Assembly (NCBI GenBank): GCA_963971425.1 | Contig: OZ020519.1 | Span: forward strand, 7,890,028-7,954,027 | Origin: Bryoerythrophyllum caledonicum | Lineage: Eukaryota; Streptophyta; Bryopsida; Pottiales; Pottiaceae | Direction: 5' to 3' | DNA: 64,000 bases | Part shown: positions 10,780 through 22,588 of the stretch, in pieces | Layout: each line of letters begins with the position of its first letter | How positions within the stretch are numbered: position 1 is the stretch's first letter | The notes under the pieces: model-generated | Told to the model about the DNA's origin: nothing | The model's database searches: none | The model's input: only the letters and a program-made list of their open reading frames with translations | Program-made: the position numbers and the translations under genes

Positions 10780-13473
10780 CAGAGGGGTGACATTCAAATT
10801 GGTGTTTTTGCAATTCCAGGGATAGTGTCTACTCTATTGCCAACTTTGACGCCTTTTTGAGGGCTAAACAATTGCTACTTTACCATGAAAGTTTTGGCAC
10901 GAGATATCTCTATGTTGACAACATATGTGCCAAATTTTCAAGGCGTGGAGATGATTACAAAAAAAGATAATCAAAATCCACCAACATAGGATAGCTTTGA
11001 GAAAAGTTTCACAAGTGCCAAATATGACACCCTCCCAAGGATTCAATTTTTTTTATTTGCTAATGGAATTTTGAGCAAGAGACTATCTCCTTGTTGACTA
11101 CACGTTTGGAAAATTTCAAGTCCAAAAGATCTACACAAAAAAACATATTCCAAATCTACCAACATTTGTAGTTGTCAAAACAAACGGAGAAACTATTTCA
11201 CTACTTCCAACTTTGACACCCTCCCTAGGGCTTAAAAATTGTTATTTCTCCATGAAAGTTTTGGCACATGATCATCTCTATATTGAGTAAAAAAATTCAA
11301 GGCCAAAAGATGCATACAAAAAAAGGATATTTAAAATCTAGCAATGTATGTAACTACAAGGAACAATTTGCAGGACATATTCAAAATGTCAAATTATCTT
11401 TCACACCTCGTGCTCCTACATTGAACTTATCCATGTGACAGAACCCCTAAAGATAAATAATTCTCATTAAAATTTGTAACATCTACATGAATAAGTGTTG
11501 AGTTGTTTCATTGAAAAGAATCCACTTAGTTATAAATTGTGCATCATACATGCATAAGAAAGTTTTCTCTTCTAAGTATCAATTGAGCATTGTTACGTAA
11601 AAAGAATATTATATGTGATTTGTGATTGATTCAATGTTGGGATGATAATGAGAGCAAAGAAAGTGTGACCGTGTGTGATGCATGAGTGTTGCATATTGGT
11701 TGATTTACATGGACTGAGCCATGTTATGCATGAGTGTTACATGAATGGAGTTTGTAGATGGGCAAGTTATTCACATGGACTAATTTACATATATGGGCTG
11801 ATTTATTCACATCGGCTGAGTTGTGCATGTGGAATAAGATACATGGGTTGAGTGATGCATGAGTGAGAATTTAGAATCTTATTAACATCGTGAAAGAAAG
11901 TACATGATGGCAATTTCAGATGAAATTTGTGCTCGCATTATAGATATGAGTGAAGGAGGAATACAAGAGCTCACATTGCAACCACTGTTGGAGTTTTTAT
12001 TAGTTCAGTTCAGAGATTAGTGAAAAAAATCAGAGAAGATGGAACTTACACCCGCAAACCTTCCCATGGAAGCTGCACTAAAAAACTTAGTGATAAAGAT
12101 GTATGTAGTGTTTTGCAATACTCAAGAACTCATCGCCACTCGTCAGTTTGAGAAATAACTAATATATATCCTAATCAAGTGTGTAGATATATTATTAAAA
12201 GGTTCTTACGTAGAGGTGACATTTCCAATCAAATTGCACTCAAAAAACCTTTCTTGACAGCTCGTCACATGTCTCAGTGATTGAATTTTTGCTCAGAAGT
12301 ACCATGGATGGAGTGCAGATGAGTGAGAGTGTATTATTTGGATAGATGAATCTACCATTGAAATTGAAAAAAATCTAGACAAGTTCATGTTCGGAGAACT
12401 ACATATGGGCGCTATTCATCAAGTTGCATAGTTCCTCACTTTTAAAAATGGATGGACTTTTTTGATGATTTGGGACGCATTTGTTGGAGGGAAAAATTCA
12501 GAACTTGTCTTTCTGCCTAAAAATTAGACATTTAGTTAAAGATTTTATAGAAGTGGTCTATGATGGCGAATTTGTTCATTTGATGATAAAGTTCTAGAAG
12601 GAGTGTTTATGGAAGATGGCGCACCCATCCATTGCAACAAAATATGTGAAGAATGGAGACAAACACGCCTTCTTGAGAAGCTAAATTGGCCTGCAAACTC
12701 TCCCCATCTCAGTCCAATTGAAAACCTCTGAAAGATTTCAAAAGATGATGTGCAACATTGCAAGGCATGCCCTAGAATCTTAAATGGGTTGAAGGTAGTT
12801 CTTGAAAGAGAGTGGAAATTAGTGAGTAGTACAAAGCTCCTTCAACTGTATCATTCAATGGCCTCTAGATTACAAGCAGTGATTGACGCTAAGGGAGGAC
12901 ATATATGTTGATAGATTTTGAATATCTTTTTTTGTATGCATCTTTTGGCCTTAAACTTTTTCACACATGTTATCAATATAAAAAATGATCTTGTGCCAAA
13001 ACTTTCATGGTGAAGTAACAATTTTTCAATCCTAAAGAGGGTGTCAAAGTTGGAAGTAGTGAAATGTTCCCCATTTGTTTCTCACAACTACACATGTTGG
13101 TAGATTTAGATTGTGTTTTTTTGTGTGGATCTATTGGACTTGAACTTTTCACACTTGTAGTCAACAAGGCGATGGTCACATGCCAAAAATTCTATGGGCA
13201 AATCAAATTTCAATCCTAGGGAGGGTGTCAAAGTTGGCAGCTGTGAAACTTTTCTGACAGCTACCACGTGTTCGTAGATTTCAAAAAAAAAAACTAATTC
13301 ATCTTTTGGCCTCAAAATGTGGCACATATGTTGCCAATATAGAATTGATCTTGTGCCAAAACTTTCATGTTAAACTAACAGTTATTCAATCCACAAGTGG
13401 GCGTCAAAGTTGGCAGTAGTGAGGACACTATTCCTGGAATTGCAAAAACGCCAATTTGAATGTCACTCCATTG
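10780..13473 (+). mobile_element. Tc1/mariner-type element with long compound inverted repeats
   Basis: The left end CAGAGGGGTGACATTC after TA and the right end GAATGTCACTCCATTG are inverted. Each terminal region of about 560 bases is built of three units of about 175-188 bases (10830-11370 and, inverted, 12905-13425), each containing GCCAACTTTGACGCC-like and TGAAAGTTTTGGCAC-like cores. A transposase relic lies in the middle. Confidence 0.8.
11890..12900 (+). pseudogene. Tc1-like (DDE_3) transposase relic
   Basis: Pieces in different frames show the order of a Tc1 transposase. A helix-turn-helix part carries SVQRLVKKIREDGTYTRKPS. Then come WIDESTIEI (first catalytic Asp), MEDGAPIHCNK (second Asp) and WPANSPHLSPIENL (Glu), with 34 residues between the last two acids (DD34E). 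Several frameshifts and stops make it non-functional. The host protein family is clear; the subfamily is not. Confidence 0.8.
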
Positions 13474-14835
13474 TTCATTGGTTTAGGTCAATGGGAAGGT
13501 GGTACAAAGTCCCGCATTTACACCAAGAATGGTGGTCAGAAGTAATGGAAGTGTTTACAATAAGAAAAATGGATTTGCAACAACTAGGGGTATAGAAAGT
13601 GGCCTTTTACCTAGGAAAGCAGTTTAATTTTTTAAATAGATAAAAATTTATTGAATCTAATATCCAAATGGTGAATAGAATAATCATGTCATATTCTAAC
13701 AAATAGAAAAAAATATTTCAAAAAAAGTAAGAATGCTAATTTCTATGCGTTTTTAAGTGAAAACAATAAAGGTAGCCAAGAACTTTCCTTCACTACTACC
13801 AGCCTCAAAAATGTGCAATTGTCATCTCTACATTAGCAATATTCATCTCAATAGTACCCTCCCTAGCTGCCAAAAGAGTCGAACTTTTTATGTTTGAAGT
13901 GCCATAACTTTTTCCCTACAAGCCCAAAAAAAAAATTAAAAAAATCCCCACAAAGATAACCCGTATCTCTATTAGCAATAAAAACTTCAAGAAATCATCT
14001 TTAAAAATGGATTTTTAGGAACCTGCCCAAAATCAATTTGTCCCTGGTAGAGACAAATTGTCCTTTACGGGTTAAAGGGTTGAAAAGATCTGAGAACACA
14101 AGGTACAGTAATCAGTGAAGAAAATTCCTGTCTACCAAACCAGTATTTATTTCAGATGATATTCTGTGAGTTTGTCTGTTTGTCTGTTTGTCTGCATCCT
14201 AGCATAAACAAGTACACAGGACACGAACTTGAAGCTTCTATGGTAAACCCCGTAGTTGACAAGTTGAGCAATTTGCATACATGCAGAGAACAAATAGTAA
14301 TACATACATCTGCAGGTAGCCACGTGATTTACTTTTTCAATTCAATTGATTTCATAATTTTTCAATGAAATGCAAATTAGTTACGAATTATCAATGTGTG
14401 TTGTCATGTTTAGCCAGTGCCCGTCAAAGCGCTGACCAAAAATAAAGGGTCTTGGTTTATATCGTACCTCCATTTAGAGGTGAGTTGGTTGGATGTATCC
14501 CAAATTTAGAGGTGTCAATTATGGATTTTGGTTGGTTACCAAGAGGCTACATAAATGCATGTTTGTCACGTCGCAATGCATGGATGAAGAGAAAAGAAAC
14601 GAATGGAAATGCTTCCATAATTCAACATGGACGGTGCGAATGCAACATTATGCCCTCCATAATGCAAGCCACCGAGGCATGTACCTACATATCATGCCTG
14701 CTGCTCACAATGTCTAAAACCATGCACTACTGACAAAACAACATGCGAGAAAGCTTGTCCGCACCATGTGCATTTGTTCATTTCCAAGTCTCTTAATTTG
14801 TTCGGCACAACTTGAGGTATCATCAGCGCTTATCT

Positions 14836-16309
14836 AAGGTAAACCCCCCACCTACGGTTAACTCTTTAAGGCCAAACGACTATGGGTCATTTTGGAACAA
14901 GAACCTTTCTAGGAAGCGTTACATGCCACTTCGAATGAAAAAATAGACCATGACTTAGAGGTGGAGGAAGATGGGCATCTATTGAGGCCATTGCCACGAC
15001 AACTGGTGCAAGCATTGGCGAGCTACAATGATTTCCGTGAAATGAGTCTGTAGATTTTTGTATTGGAATGTACCTGATGCGTAGATGTGGAACACTTGTA
15101 GACTCTCATAGGCCAGACAAGCTCATTGGCCTTAAAGGGTTAAAGCCATGTGCACTACTGGAGAGCATGTATGGAGAGAGTAAATAATAAAATATTTACT
15201 TTCTAATGATAGCCAATAGATTTAGAATTTTGATCCAAGTTATTTCATATTTTTCCGATGAAAATTAAACCAGCTAATTATGAATTTTCAAAATGTGGTG
15301 CCATGACTAGCCGGAGACTGCCAATGAGTACTTTCCATAAGTGCTGATCAAAAGTAAGGGATCCTGACTAATAGCAAACATGCATTTGGAGCTGATTGGG
15401 TGGTAATGGGATGGAAGTGGATTGGATAATAGATATATTACCCAAGTTTTGTGCCTGTAATGGATTTTGGTTGGACACTAGGGTGTCCCCGCTAAAAGTC
15501 ATGTTTAGTGTTCTCATTACCAATTATGAACCCTAGGAGCATCTCCACTCTATCCACGAGCTTGCCCATAGCAGGCACTAGCGAATGGTGGGATGGAAGA
15601 GGACCTAAGTACCAATATTGTCAATCTAACTAAAACAACTCTCTTTGTACAAAATATTATAGCATTGTTCAAAAAGCTAGTAAAGCTCGTACCAGTGGAG
15701 CTATTTGGTGAAGCAATAAACCTCATCCTTTGTACTCATGGAAAAAATGAGTTATTCCCAATGTATTTCTAGGCCATCTTTAATTGAAGGTAAACACAAG
15801 AAAACAAGATGATTTTTAAGATGGCCTCAAAAACACACCAAAAAAAAAAACAAATCACAGTTTTTTTGTGATTTTGAAAGGCCCTCGTCTTTCTTCTCCC
15901 TTTTCTAGTTTAAAGAAATCCCTATGGTAACCAACCGAAACCCACAACTGTCACTTGTAAAATTGGGGTATATCCAACCCACTTCCATCCCATTACCACC
16001 CATTCACCTCCAATAGGAGGTTTGCTATCAACGAAGACTCCTTACTTTTGGTCCGCGCTTATGAAGGGAACCTATTGGCGACATCCGGCTAAACATAGTA
16101 GCACATTTTCAAAACTCATAACCAATTCACATGTCATCAAAAAAATACGGAATTACTTGGGTTATATTGTAATAGTCCTATTGGCTATCACTAAAAAAAT
16201 AAACGTATGATTATATGTTCTCTCCATATATGTGATAAATAAATGTATAATTATATGTTCTCTCCATATATGCACATTGATTAACTTGTCGGTTACGGGT
16301 GATTACCTT
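14836..16309. mobile_element. family-B element with long inverted arms
   Basis: The left end is AAGGTAAACCCCCC and the right end is TTACCTT (complement AAGGTAA). The arms at about 15176-15420 and 15975-16290 are inverted copies sharing a GATAGCCAATAG core and a GTGGTAATGGGATGGAAGTG core. The interior is non-coding. The left arm holds a nested 280-bp A-type MITE. Confidence 0.7.
14862..15139. mobile_element. 280-bp A-like MITE in a TTAA site
   Basis: Flanked by TTAA on both sides (14858-14861 and 15140-15143). The inverted ends are CTCTTTAAGGCCAA and TTGGCCTTAAAGGG. Removing it restores a B terminus that reads into CATGTGCACTACTGGAGAGC, as in uninterrupted B copies. Confidence 0.75.
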
Positions 16310-18474
16310 ACTCGCCCACTATTGTGTTTTGGACATAACCACAAATCAATGTTGTGCACTCCCAATAAATGAGTGTCACATGAGCCGGCTTCTGCCTCTA
16401 ATTCTCTGACTGTATGCAACCTAGGGTTACGGGCATTGGAAGCGCATGATGCAAATAATGATAACCAATGTCGATATAGAGACGTAGATTAGACATTAAA
16501 TACAAGTATCCCGGTGCTTAACCATTATTCTTTTGAAGAACACATCCCAAAGTCATCTGCATACGACATTGTAGACTAGGTCTAAAATCAGGTTGGTGAT
16601 GCAAAAAATCTTTCAGATTCTAGCTGCAAGTCAACAGGCATGGGCAAGGGATCTCCCTATTTACCCCCGGTCGAGCGTTGCACCAAGCCTCGACCTTAGG
16701 TGGTTCCATTTTTTTCGGCCAAATTCAGGGCTGCGGCCCCAAATTACCCTCAAAAGGCCCCCTCCAACATAAAAATAGGGGCTCGTTTTGTCCATACCCT
16801 CCCCCACCCTCCCAAGCCTGAAGCTTGCTCCAACGCTCAACCGGGGTATTTAGGCAAATCCCATGGGCAGTATGGAAACATCAGGTCCAACTCAAAAATA
16901 CTTCAAAAATAGAGGTTTCGTGAAAGTAAAGGATCTTTCACCCCAAATCTTAAGGTTTTATGTTAGTAACTAGGACCACATGCACATGGTGACTTGGCTT
17001 GGGAAAGGAGTGGGGAACCATCCGTCAAACTTTTTGGGAACTTGGGGTACTACGGGGGAGCTTTAGCTTGCATGAGGTAGGGTCCAAGAGTGCTAATTGC
17101 CATGCATCTCATTGGTGCATAAGAAGGGGGTATGAGATTTTTGGAAGTACATTCTCGTGCATAAATAAATTTTGTCCTGTCTGGCACCATATTTCTACTG
17201 GCTTTTCTCTTTGGAGAGCACTTTTAGGAAAACTACAATAGTAAAGATGTATCTAATATATGATTACTCAAATAGGTAATGCTATGACGTGGTCTGTAAA
17301 TAGACAATGTTACTTACCTCACTATATAGCTTGTTCTATACATAAATAAGTTGAAGTTTAGAGTGTGTTATACAGTGAGGTAAATAATTGAAGATATTAA
17401 GTTAAGTTTGAGCTGCTCAAATGTACTTTTTTGAAATAACACTAAATGTACACATGTGACATTTTTCCAAAAATAAATTAAAGTTGACAAATAGTGTTGG
17501 ATTTACATTAAGTGTCAGCCACATGTAGGTCGTTGTTGACATTTAGTGGGACGTGGGCATGTTCATGTGGTGTCAATTTTCAACAATTCTCTAAGTTCAT
17601 ATTTTTATGCTAAATAAACACTTCTAAAAGTCGTGTGGAAATGCAACTTTTTTTTTCTTACAGATATGATGTTCAATGAATTTAACATCATGCTTGAATA
17701 CATGAAGCCGGGTAGTTTGGGCATTTTGCCCAAGTTACTCAAAACAATTTGAGATTTTCTCTACAACTACACTAAACACTGAATATAGTGTAGAGGGATT
17801 ATTGATGTAGATCACTCACACTAATTTCCATCAAAGCATGTGCATGCCAAGTTCTGATTGGGTATTTCTTCTCAAGCAAGTGTGTGTCAGTCAACAATTG
17901 CATGTAAATTTTCAATTAGTGTAGGAAATTTCAAATAGTCTGGTCTATACTACATTCACGGAACGGTGTACCTAACAACACTTCCTTTGAGTTCTAACAA
18001 CAAAAGAACTTTCAATGGTGCAAAAATTTCACACCAAGAGGAGACATGGTTTTCACATAGTGTGCAAAAAACTTTCATTCTTTCAGATAAACAGGCAAAA
18101 AGTTTTGATATTTTGCAACCTTTTTTCTTTTCTTTTTTCATTTTCCAACTTCAAGAAAAAATAATAATTGTTATGTTCCTTGTTTGGAATAGGATTTTAT
18201 CCGATAAAAATTCCACAAAAACACTTATGGTAGTTTGTGTGATTTTGGACACCTTCTTGTTGCAAAGATTGGGTTTTAGCACCCCTAGAGTCCCATTTTG
18301 GGCTTCTTGGGCGGTAAAGGGTTAAGCGACTAATGTAGAAAGAGAGGGTATCCATCTGAAACTTGGAGTGGCTTTACTAGTACCTCACTCAATTCCGATT
18401 ATTGTTACTTTCTTTTTCTAATCTTGACCCAAGAATACGGTAATGCAAGTGAAATAAAGTACATAAATTCACCG
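16310..18474. other. AT-rich transposon-derived DNA, no gene seen
   Basis: No recognisable coding region. A family-A right end (GGTAAAGGGTTAA) lies at 18313-18325, so the segment before it is probably a decayed A copy. A TA-rich stretch at 17240-17420 has short repeats around ATACAGTGAGGTAA. Confidence 0.5.
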
Positions 18475-18713
18475 TACCGTACGCTACGGTCAGTTTCGGC
18501 AGGCAACTGCCGAAGTATTTATTTTTTTCTGTCACATTGATTCGACACAATGGATATCACATAGATATTGCACGAGTATCACCTAGATCTTGTACGGGTG
18601 TCACCTTGGTATTACATAGGTATCGCCTAGCCAAATCTCTTGAAATTTCCAAAATTTTGGACAAGTCCCCATTTTGAATTAATTATGTACGAAACTGACC
18701 ATAGCGTAGGGTA
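18475..18713 (-). mobile_element. 239-bp MITE, copy 2
   Basis: The inverse of the copy at 9320-9558, of the same length. It has TACCGTACGCTACGGTCAGT at one end and a GCGTAGGGTA form at the other. Interior differences amount to scattered substitutions, so the two copies are fairly recent relatives. Confidence 0.8.
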
Positions 18714-18986
18714 TTTTGATTTTTAAATTGTCATGGGTGAGGGCATGATGCTATTGGCGTTTGGTGTCGGTGGCATTGAGACAACTGCAAAGAGTTCTTT
18801 TGTGGGGATAATAAAGGGACTCACAACTTCCAAATTATCATAGATGACCGCATGCTGCCAAAAATGGTTGTTGCTGTACACGGTACAAAAGTGTCTCTTT
18901 GGTGCATTCCATTTCAGGACATGCAATCTTTCTGTGTGCACATGGCAATAATACCATTATTGTACTAGTGACAACCCCATTGGTGG

Positions 18987-20815
18987 TTAACCCTTCAAAG
19001 GTCGGTGGACCATACATACGGTCGCATGTTTAAACCAAAACCCCTAAGAGCCCATTTAACCCCCGGGGGCGACGTTTTTCATTTTGAGCAGGTACCTAAA
19101 ATCTGAAATAAAAACTTTTCTTTTGGAAATTTTTATGCTAAATTTTCCTTGATGAGATCTTTGTGGAAATGTTTTTAAAAAATAAATTGGATTCATATTA
19201 TGAAAGTTATTAGCCTTCATTGTTGACTCCAGGCAACTCCAATTTTTCTGCTAGAAGTTTCTATTGACTTGAGATTTTTCATTCATGTAGACAATATTAC
19301 ATGTCAAAAAAAAATTCTTGTCTTTAGTGTTTAAAAGCATATTAACCCAAGTCAAACAATTTCACACATTGTCGGGTAAGGTACCAAATAAACTTTTTCT
19401 TTTCTACATAAAATCTAGAGATCTTCATATTTTTTCACTTTTTATTTTTTTGACAACAACATGTGGTGAAAACCTTCTTTTTGACCGTTTGGGTTATCAT
19501 TTTTTAACATATAAAGTTCACAATAAAATAAAACGTGAATTGGCAATTTCTGAACCTCCACTTCTAGCACACTTGTTTTGAATATGCTACACCCCTTCTT
19601 TACCTTCAAAAAAATTGTGTGTAAGGAATTAACATCATGTTTAACACAATGGTAAAGGATTTAGATCTTGTGTAGTGCAAACATTTGACACCAAGTGAAG
19701 CCAAATCCTGCTGATCCGCTCAACGCAGGGAAGAAAATGAACTATTTTCTTGACTTCGAACGCAATAAGCTTCATATCCTTGCGGTGGATTGTAGCCAAA
19801 AAGAACTGGTAAGTTTATATAGAAGTCTGTTTTAAGATCTTACGGTTAAAAATCCACAATTGTACTTCAAAATTACATTTTCTTGCCACTTGTTGATAGT
19901 GGCAGTTTTGGAATGTTTCTTGAGGGAAAATGCCTTGGGCTATTAGGGTTTAACCCATACAAGACCGTGCCTTATGCTTCACCAAAACCACCGACAACAC
20001 TTTGAGATGAGATATTATTAGACTAATTCAAACAACATTCTACTATTTTCAACCATATGATCTTCAAGCTAACTACTACGAGAAGACACTCAAAACAATT
20101 CGATAACTTTGACTCTGCAGATTGATAGGTACATGCATTTGAAGAGTGCAAAGTTGTTTTTTTTCCACGGTGCGCGGACATGGCTAACATACTTTGACTC
20201 AAGATTATGGCATATTTTCTACTACTTATTGCATAAACTAAATGGTTTTATGTTCTACCTTGTGTTAGGTCATTGCACGCCAAACATCACAAGTGATAGA
20301 GGTGTTTACGATAGGAAATATGGACCTGCAACAACTAGGGGTATAGAAAGTCGCCCTTTACTTACAAAAGCACTTTTATTTTTTAAATAGAGAAAAAAAA
20401 ATTGGATCTTAAATCCAAATGTTGGATAGAATAATAATGACTTATTCTAACAATAGAAAAATATTTTTCAAAAAAAGTAAAAATCTTAATTTCTATGCGA
20501 TTAGAAGAGAAAATAAGGTTGCCAAAAACTTTCATTCATTGCTACCCGCCTCAAAAAAGTGCAATTGTCAATTCTACAATAATACTATTCATCTGTATAG
20601 TACCTAGCCTAGCTGCCAAAAGAGTTGAGCTCTTTATATTTGAAGCACCATAATTTTTTTCCTATGAATGCCAAAAAAAAAAATTCCCCGCAAAGATGAC
20701 CCGTATTGCTATTCTCACTATAAATTTCAAAAATTTATCTTCCAAAATGGATTTTTAGGAACTTGCCCAAAACAAATTTGTACCCTACAGGTACAAATTG
20801 TCTTTTAGGGGTTAC
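18987..20815. mobile_element. family-A element, non-autonomous copy
   Basis: It starts TTAACCCTTCAAAGG and ends CTTTTAGGGGTTAC (the last TTAA altered). The last 530 bases match the right part of the copy at 9951-14075, including AACTAGGGGTATAGAAAGT and GGATTTTTAGGAAC. The interior contains the AACATCATG...GTTAAGCATG-type segments also seen in the other A copies. No intact gene. Confidence 0.65.
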
Positions 20816-22588
20816 CATACAAAAATGTAGCAAGATTCTAAAAGGTTACCATACTAAAATTTAGCAAGACATACACCTTTGGATTGAAGATTCTTCAACT
20901 AACATCTTTCATTAGGAGGTCATTTTAGTATGAACCTTATCCTGCTCAAATACAACACCATACATGTAGAATACATGACCATTTTGCAACTTCTGAGGTA
21001 TGTAGTAGGTGCAATAATGATCTAAATTAAAATTGTCTTGTGTCATTGAATTAGGCTCAACACAAATACAAAATTTTGTAACAATTGTATACATAAATTC
21101 TTACACCTTGTATGTCAAATACACAGAAAACATCATGTTCCAATCCAAATGTGGCTTCTCGGACCTTTAATCCCTAAAGGCCCGTGACAATTTCACACCA
21201 AAACACTTCAAAATTGTTGATTCTAGTGCAATAAGTAAGGAAGGAAACAAAACCTCATATTTATCCTTTTGACCATAGGATCTCTATTAAGACTTACTAA
21301 GTAACATACTCACAAAATTTCATGCACTTTGACCGCACGGATTGAAAGATTATAGTGTTTGAAGTCAAGTAAATGGTTAATTTTCTTCCCTACGTTGAGT
21401 GGATCAACAGACTTTGACTTCACTTGGTATTAGATTTCTGCACTACGCAAGGTCTAAATCTTTTACCATTGTGTTGAGCATGATGTTAGTTCCGTGTACA
21501 ACAATTTTAGAGGTAGAGAAGGGGTATAGCATATTCAAGACAAGTGTGCAAGGAGTGGAGGTTCAAAAATTGTCATTTCACAATTTGTTTTTTTGAGAAT
21601 TTAATATGTTTTAGAATGGTAATCTAAACAGTCAAAAAGAAGGTTTACATCACATATTCTTGTAGAAAAAATAAAAAGTGAAAATTATGAAGATCTCTAG
21701 GTTTTATGTTAAAGAGATGAATTTTTTTTCTTCGCTTGCCCAATATGTGTAACAATCTGTAAAAATGATTTTTTACACTAAAGACAAGAATTTTTTTGAC
21801 ATGTTCAAAGAACGTAATATTCTCTACATGTATAGAAAATCTCAATGTCAATAAAGACTTCTAGCAAAATTTTGGAGTTGCCCGGAGTCCCCATTTTTAA
21901 CTTTGAGTGGTACTAACTTTCAAATCATGAATAAAAAAATAAAAAATAAAAAACCCCCATGGAGCTCTTATCAAGGACAATCTAGTGTAAAACACGCAAT
22001 TAAGCAATTATGCACTTAGCCAAGTGCACTGGTTGGTGGTAGAAAGCCGCAAGTTATTTGCCCATAACTTTTTTTTAAATCAAAATTTGGCAAAATTTTA
22101 GTATGTTTTTTGTCAAATTTTTTTGGTGTTTGTTGTATCATACATTGGCATCTTTATGTTCATATCAGTAATATATTTTTTCCATTCGCTAACTTTTTTT
22201 TGAAAATATATGATTTCTACTCTAGTTTGCAAATCATGCTACAAAATTATGATCATGTGCCCAAAGAGATTATAAATGTGTTATGAGTTATTATAGGATT
22301 TTAGAGTACTGCACTACAAACACAATGTGTAAGAGATACAAAAAAATATATGCAAATTCCTAAGACAGTGTAAAGTACCTCACTGTATTTTATAATGCAA
22401 AAACATACATAATCAAGCAATTCCACACTATTGCTGAGGAATTCTAAAATCAAACATATCATATGGACCACCCAATATATAAATATATACCACCAACCGA
22501 ACGATAGACACATCTCAAACTGCATAATACTAACGTACTTGCCACCTAAACTGCGTGCATGCTCTACTATAGTATATAGCTCCACGGC

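Larger units (their letters stand above)
9951..14075. mobile_element. family-A DNA transposon (TTAA-flanked), carrying a nested Tc1-like element
   Basis: The left end TTAACCCCTAAAGGAC and the right end GTCCTTTACGGGTTAA are inverted repeats. Both sides then share a TTTTGGATAGGTTCCTAAAA-like stretch. TTAA at both ends suggests target duplication. Without the nested Tc1-like element the copy is about 1.4 kb and non-coding. Shorter relatives lie at 18987-20815, 21177-34180 (split) and 29151-30098. Confidence 0.7.

Noticed and set aside
9951-14075. Family A as a piggyBac element on the basis of TTAA and CCC ends
   Set aside because: No piggyBac transposase motif is visible; the only relic in an A copy is DDE_3-like, so the superfamily is left open.
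14452-14733. 93-codon plus-strand frame near family-B sequence
   Set aside because: Overlaps B-family repeat DNA seen elsewhere in other frames with stops.
22301-22585. 94-codon hydrophobic minus-strand frame inside the left end of the 12-kb transposon
   Set aside because: Composition follows the AT-rich subterminal DNA; no recognisable signal or family.
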